DNA from: Cellvibrionales bacterium UBA4495
GTDB lineage: Bacteria; Pseudomonadota; Gammaproteobacteria; Pseudomonadales; Porticoccaceae
Direction: 5' to 3'
Assembly (NCBI GenBank): GCA_002388905.1
Contig: DGNJ01000027.1
Coordinates: 1 to 6,074, forward strand
Length of the DNA stretch: 6,074 nt
The notes beneath the pieces are model-generated. The model had not been told where the DNA came from. It did no database searches and saw only the letters and a list, made by a program, of their open reading frames with translations. Of the stretch, positions 5,585-6,074 are shown piece by piece; position 1 is the stretch's first letter, and each line of letters starts with the position of its first letter. A program made the position numbers and the translations under genes.

Positions 5585-5603
5585 GAAAGCCGTTAACGGT
5601 TTC
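5585..5603. repeat. near-palindrome in the surE/ComFB divergent intergenic region
   Basis: A perfect 10-bp palindrome, CCGTTAACGG (5590-5599), is flanked by GAAAG and TTTC, giving a longer dyad with one bulged base. It lies in the 159-base gap between two divergently transcribed genes, where a shared operator would sit. It has no following T-run for either gene and is not a known box that I recognise. A function as a regulator site is inference; chance is possible for a 10-bp palindrome. Confidence 0.35.
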
Positions 5604-5684
5604 AGCGCGGGATTTTACACCCTTCACTTTGCCAGTTGCCTGCCGATAGTCAAAGAGAGAATCCACGAATGTTCCGGAGAGACC

Positions 5685-5993
5685 ATGCTGACCAAAACGC
5701 CGCTATCCGGGGATAGTCCCGCCGAGCTGGACACCTTCCACAATTACTACGAATCCCTTGTGTTGCGGGAAATCGAAGAACAGTTACAGGGCGAAACCCG
5801 GGAAGCCGGCTTCGTCGCCGACGCCGCCTGCGTTGCCCTCAACCACCTGCCGCCGCGGTATATCCGTTACGACGTGGATATGTCGTTCTATCTTTCGCCC
5901 CTGGAAAGAGAGGAGATGGAGGCAAAAGTGGCCGGTTCGGTGCGCGAGGCCATTGCCTTCGTCAAGGAGCGCGAGCGCGGGGCATCCGGCTAG
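5685..5993 (+). CDS. ComFB-domain protein (102 residues)
   Basis: ATG 5685 has GGAG at 5676-5679, 5 bases upstream. Residues about 18-95 match the ComFB (late competence development protein) domain: FHNYYESLVLREIEEQL (18-34), VADAACVALNHLPPRYIRYD (44-63) with the family-typical ALNxLPPxY, and VDMSFYLSPLEREEMEAKV (64-82). The protein is small, soluble and mostly helical with a short charged tail. In Bacillus the comFB gene lies in the comF operon, but no DNA-uptake role was clear. Cyanobacterial ComFB-type proteins have been reported as cyclic di-nucleotide (c-di-GMP) receptors, so a signalling role is plausible here but not shown by the sequence. It is divergent from surE and may share a regulatory region with it. 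A longer upstream in-frame opening is the antisense of surE and not coding. Confidence 0.88.
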   Translation: MLTKTPLSGDSPAELDTFHNYYESLVLREIEEQLQGETREAGFVADAACVALNHLPPRYIRYDVDMSFYLSPLEREEMEAKVAGSVREAIAFVKERERGASG

Positions 5994-6074
5994 GCACCCG
6001 GTCGAAGGGTGGCACTGTAAGCGCCGTGCGGCCCTTATCCCGGCGGGAATACAGAGCCGAGTCAGGCCTTTTCG

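Noticed and set aside
5130..5684. Upstream extension of the ComFB reading frame
   Set aside because: It is antisense to surE; the ribosome site and domain start both place the real start at 5685.
5995..6011. Inverted repeat CACCC/GGGTG after the ComFB gene, as a terminator
   Set aside because: The stem is only 5 bp with a 7-base loop and no T-run.
1..6074. CRISPR array, tRNA or rRNA genes, insertion sequence
   Set aside because: I saw no regularly spaced direct repeats, cloverleaf sequences, rRNA motifs or transposase coding on either strand.

Overview
The window looks like a gammaproteobacterial chromosome, probably marine or otherwise environmental. Evidence for this is a P2-type tail gene remnant, a typical 250-residue SurE, a ComFB-domain protein and a Fur box. 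No rRNA, tRNA or species-specific marker is present, so the genus cannot be fixed. Composition splits it in two. Roughly 1-2750 is AT-richer (hand count at 181-240: 21 G/C of 60), while about 2770 to the end is GC-rich (hand count at 4321-4380: 41 of 60). The left part therefore looks like acquired accessory DNA beside core-type DNA.

Left accessory block (1-2742). On the plus strand lie the end of a gene with a C-terminal membrane anchor (2-148), a 252-residue protein of unknown function with an RQGRHRG motif (154-912), a possible 37-codon reading frame starting inside that gene's stop (912-1025), an imperfect hairpin (1036-1076), a small one-pass membrane protein (1090-1431) and a 275-residue conserved uncharacterised protein (1415-2242). 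The last two overlap by 17 bases. Facing them on the minus strand is a DUF488-family gene (2187-2681) whose 3' end overlaps the 275-residue gene by 56 bases. It has a clear extended -10 promoter, and a 15-base perfect Fur-type palindrome covers its -35 region. The block resembles an accessory cargo cassette; no known defence or modification system can be assigned from sequence alone.

Prophage remnant (2768-about 3517, minus strand). It holds the last 25 codons of one phage gene, the first codons of a probable tail protein X gene apparently fused by deletion to the interior of a P2 gpD-like tail gene, and a frameshift inside gpD. It is dead phage DNA between the accessory block and the chromosome.

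Right block (3549-6074). It has an NRAMP-like transporter lacking the canonical metal-binding motifs (3549-4760, plus), surE convergent with it 12 bases away (4773-5525, minus), and a divergent ComFB-domain gene (5685-5993, plus). The surE neighbourhood is not the usual surE-pcm-nlpD-rpoS order, which suggests rearrangement. The last 81 bases (5994-6074) hold only a weak 5-bp inverted repeat (5995-5999 with 6007-6011); minus-strand frames are open there but too short to call.
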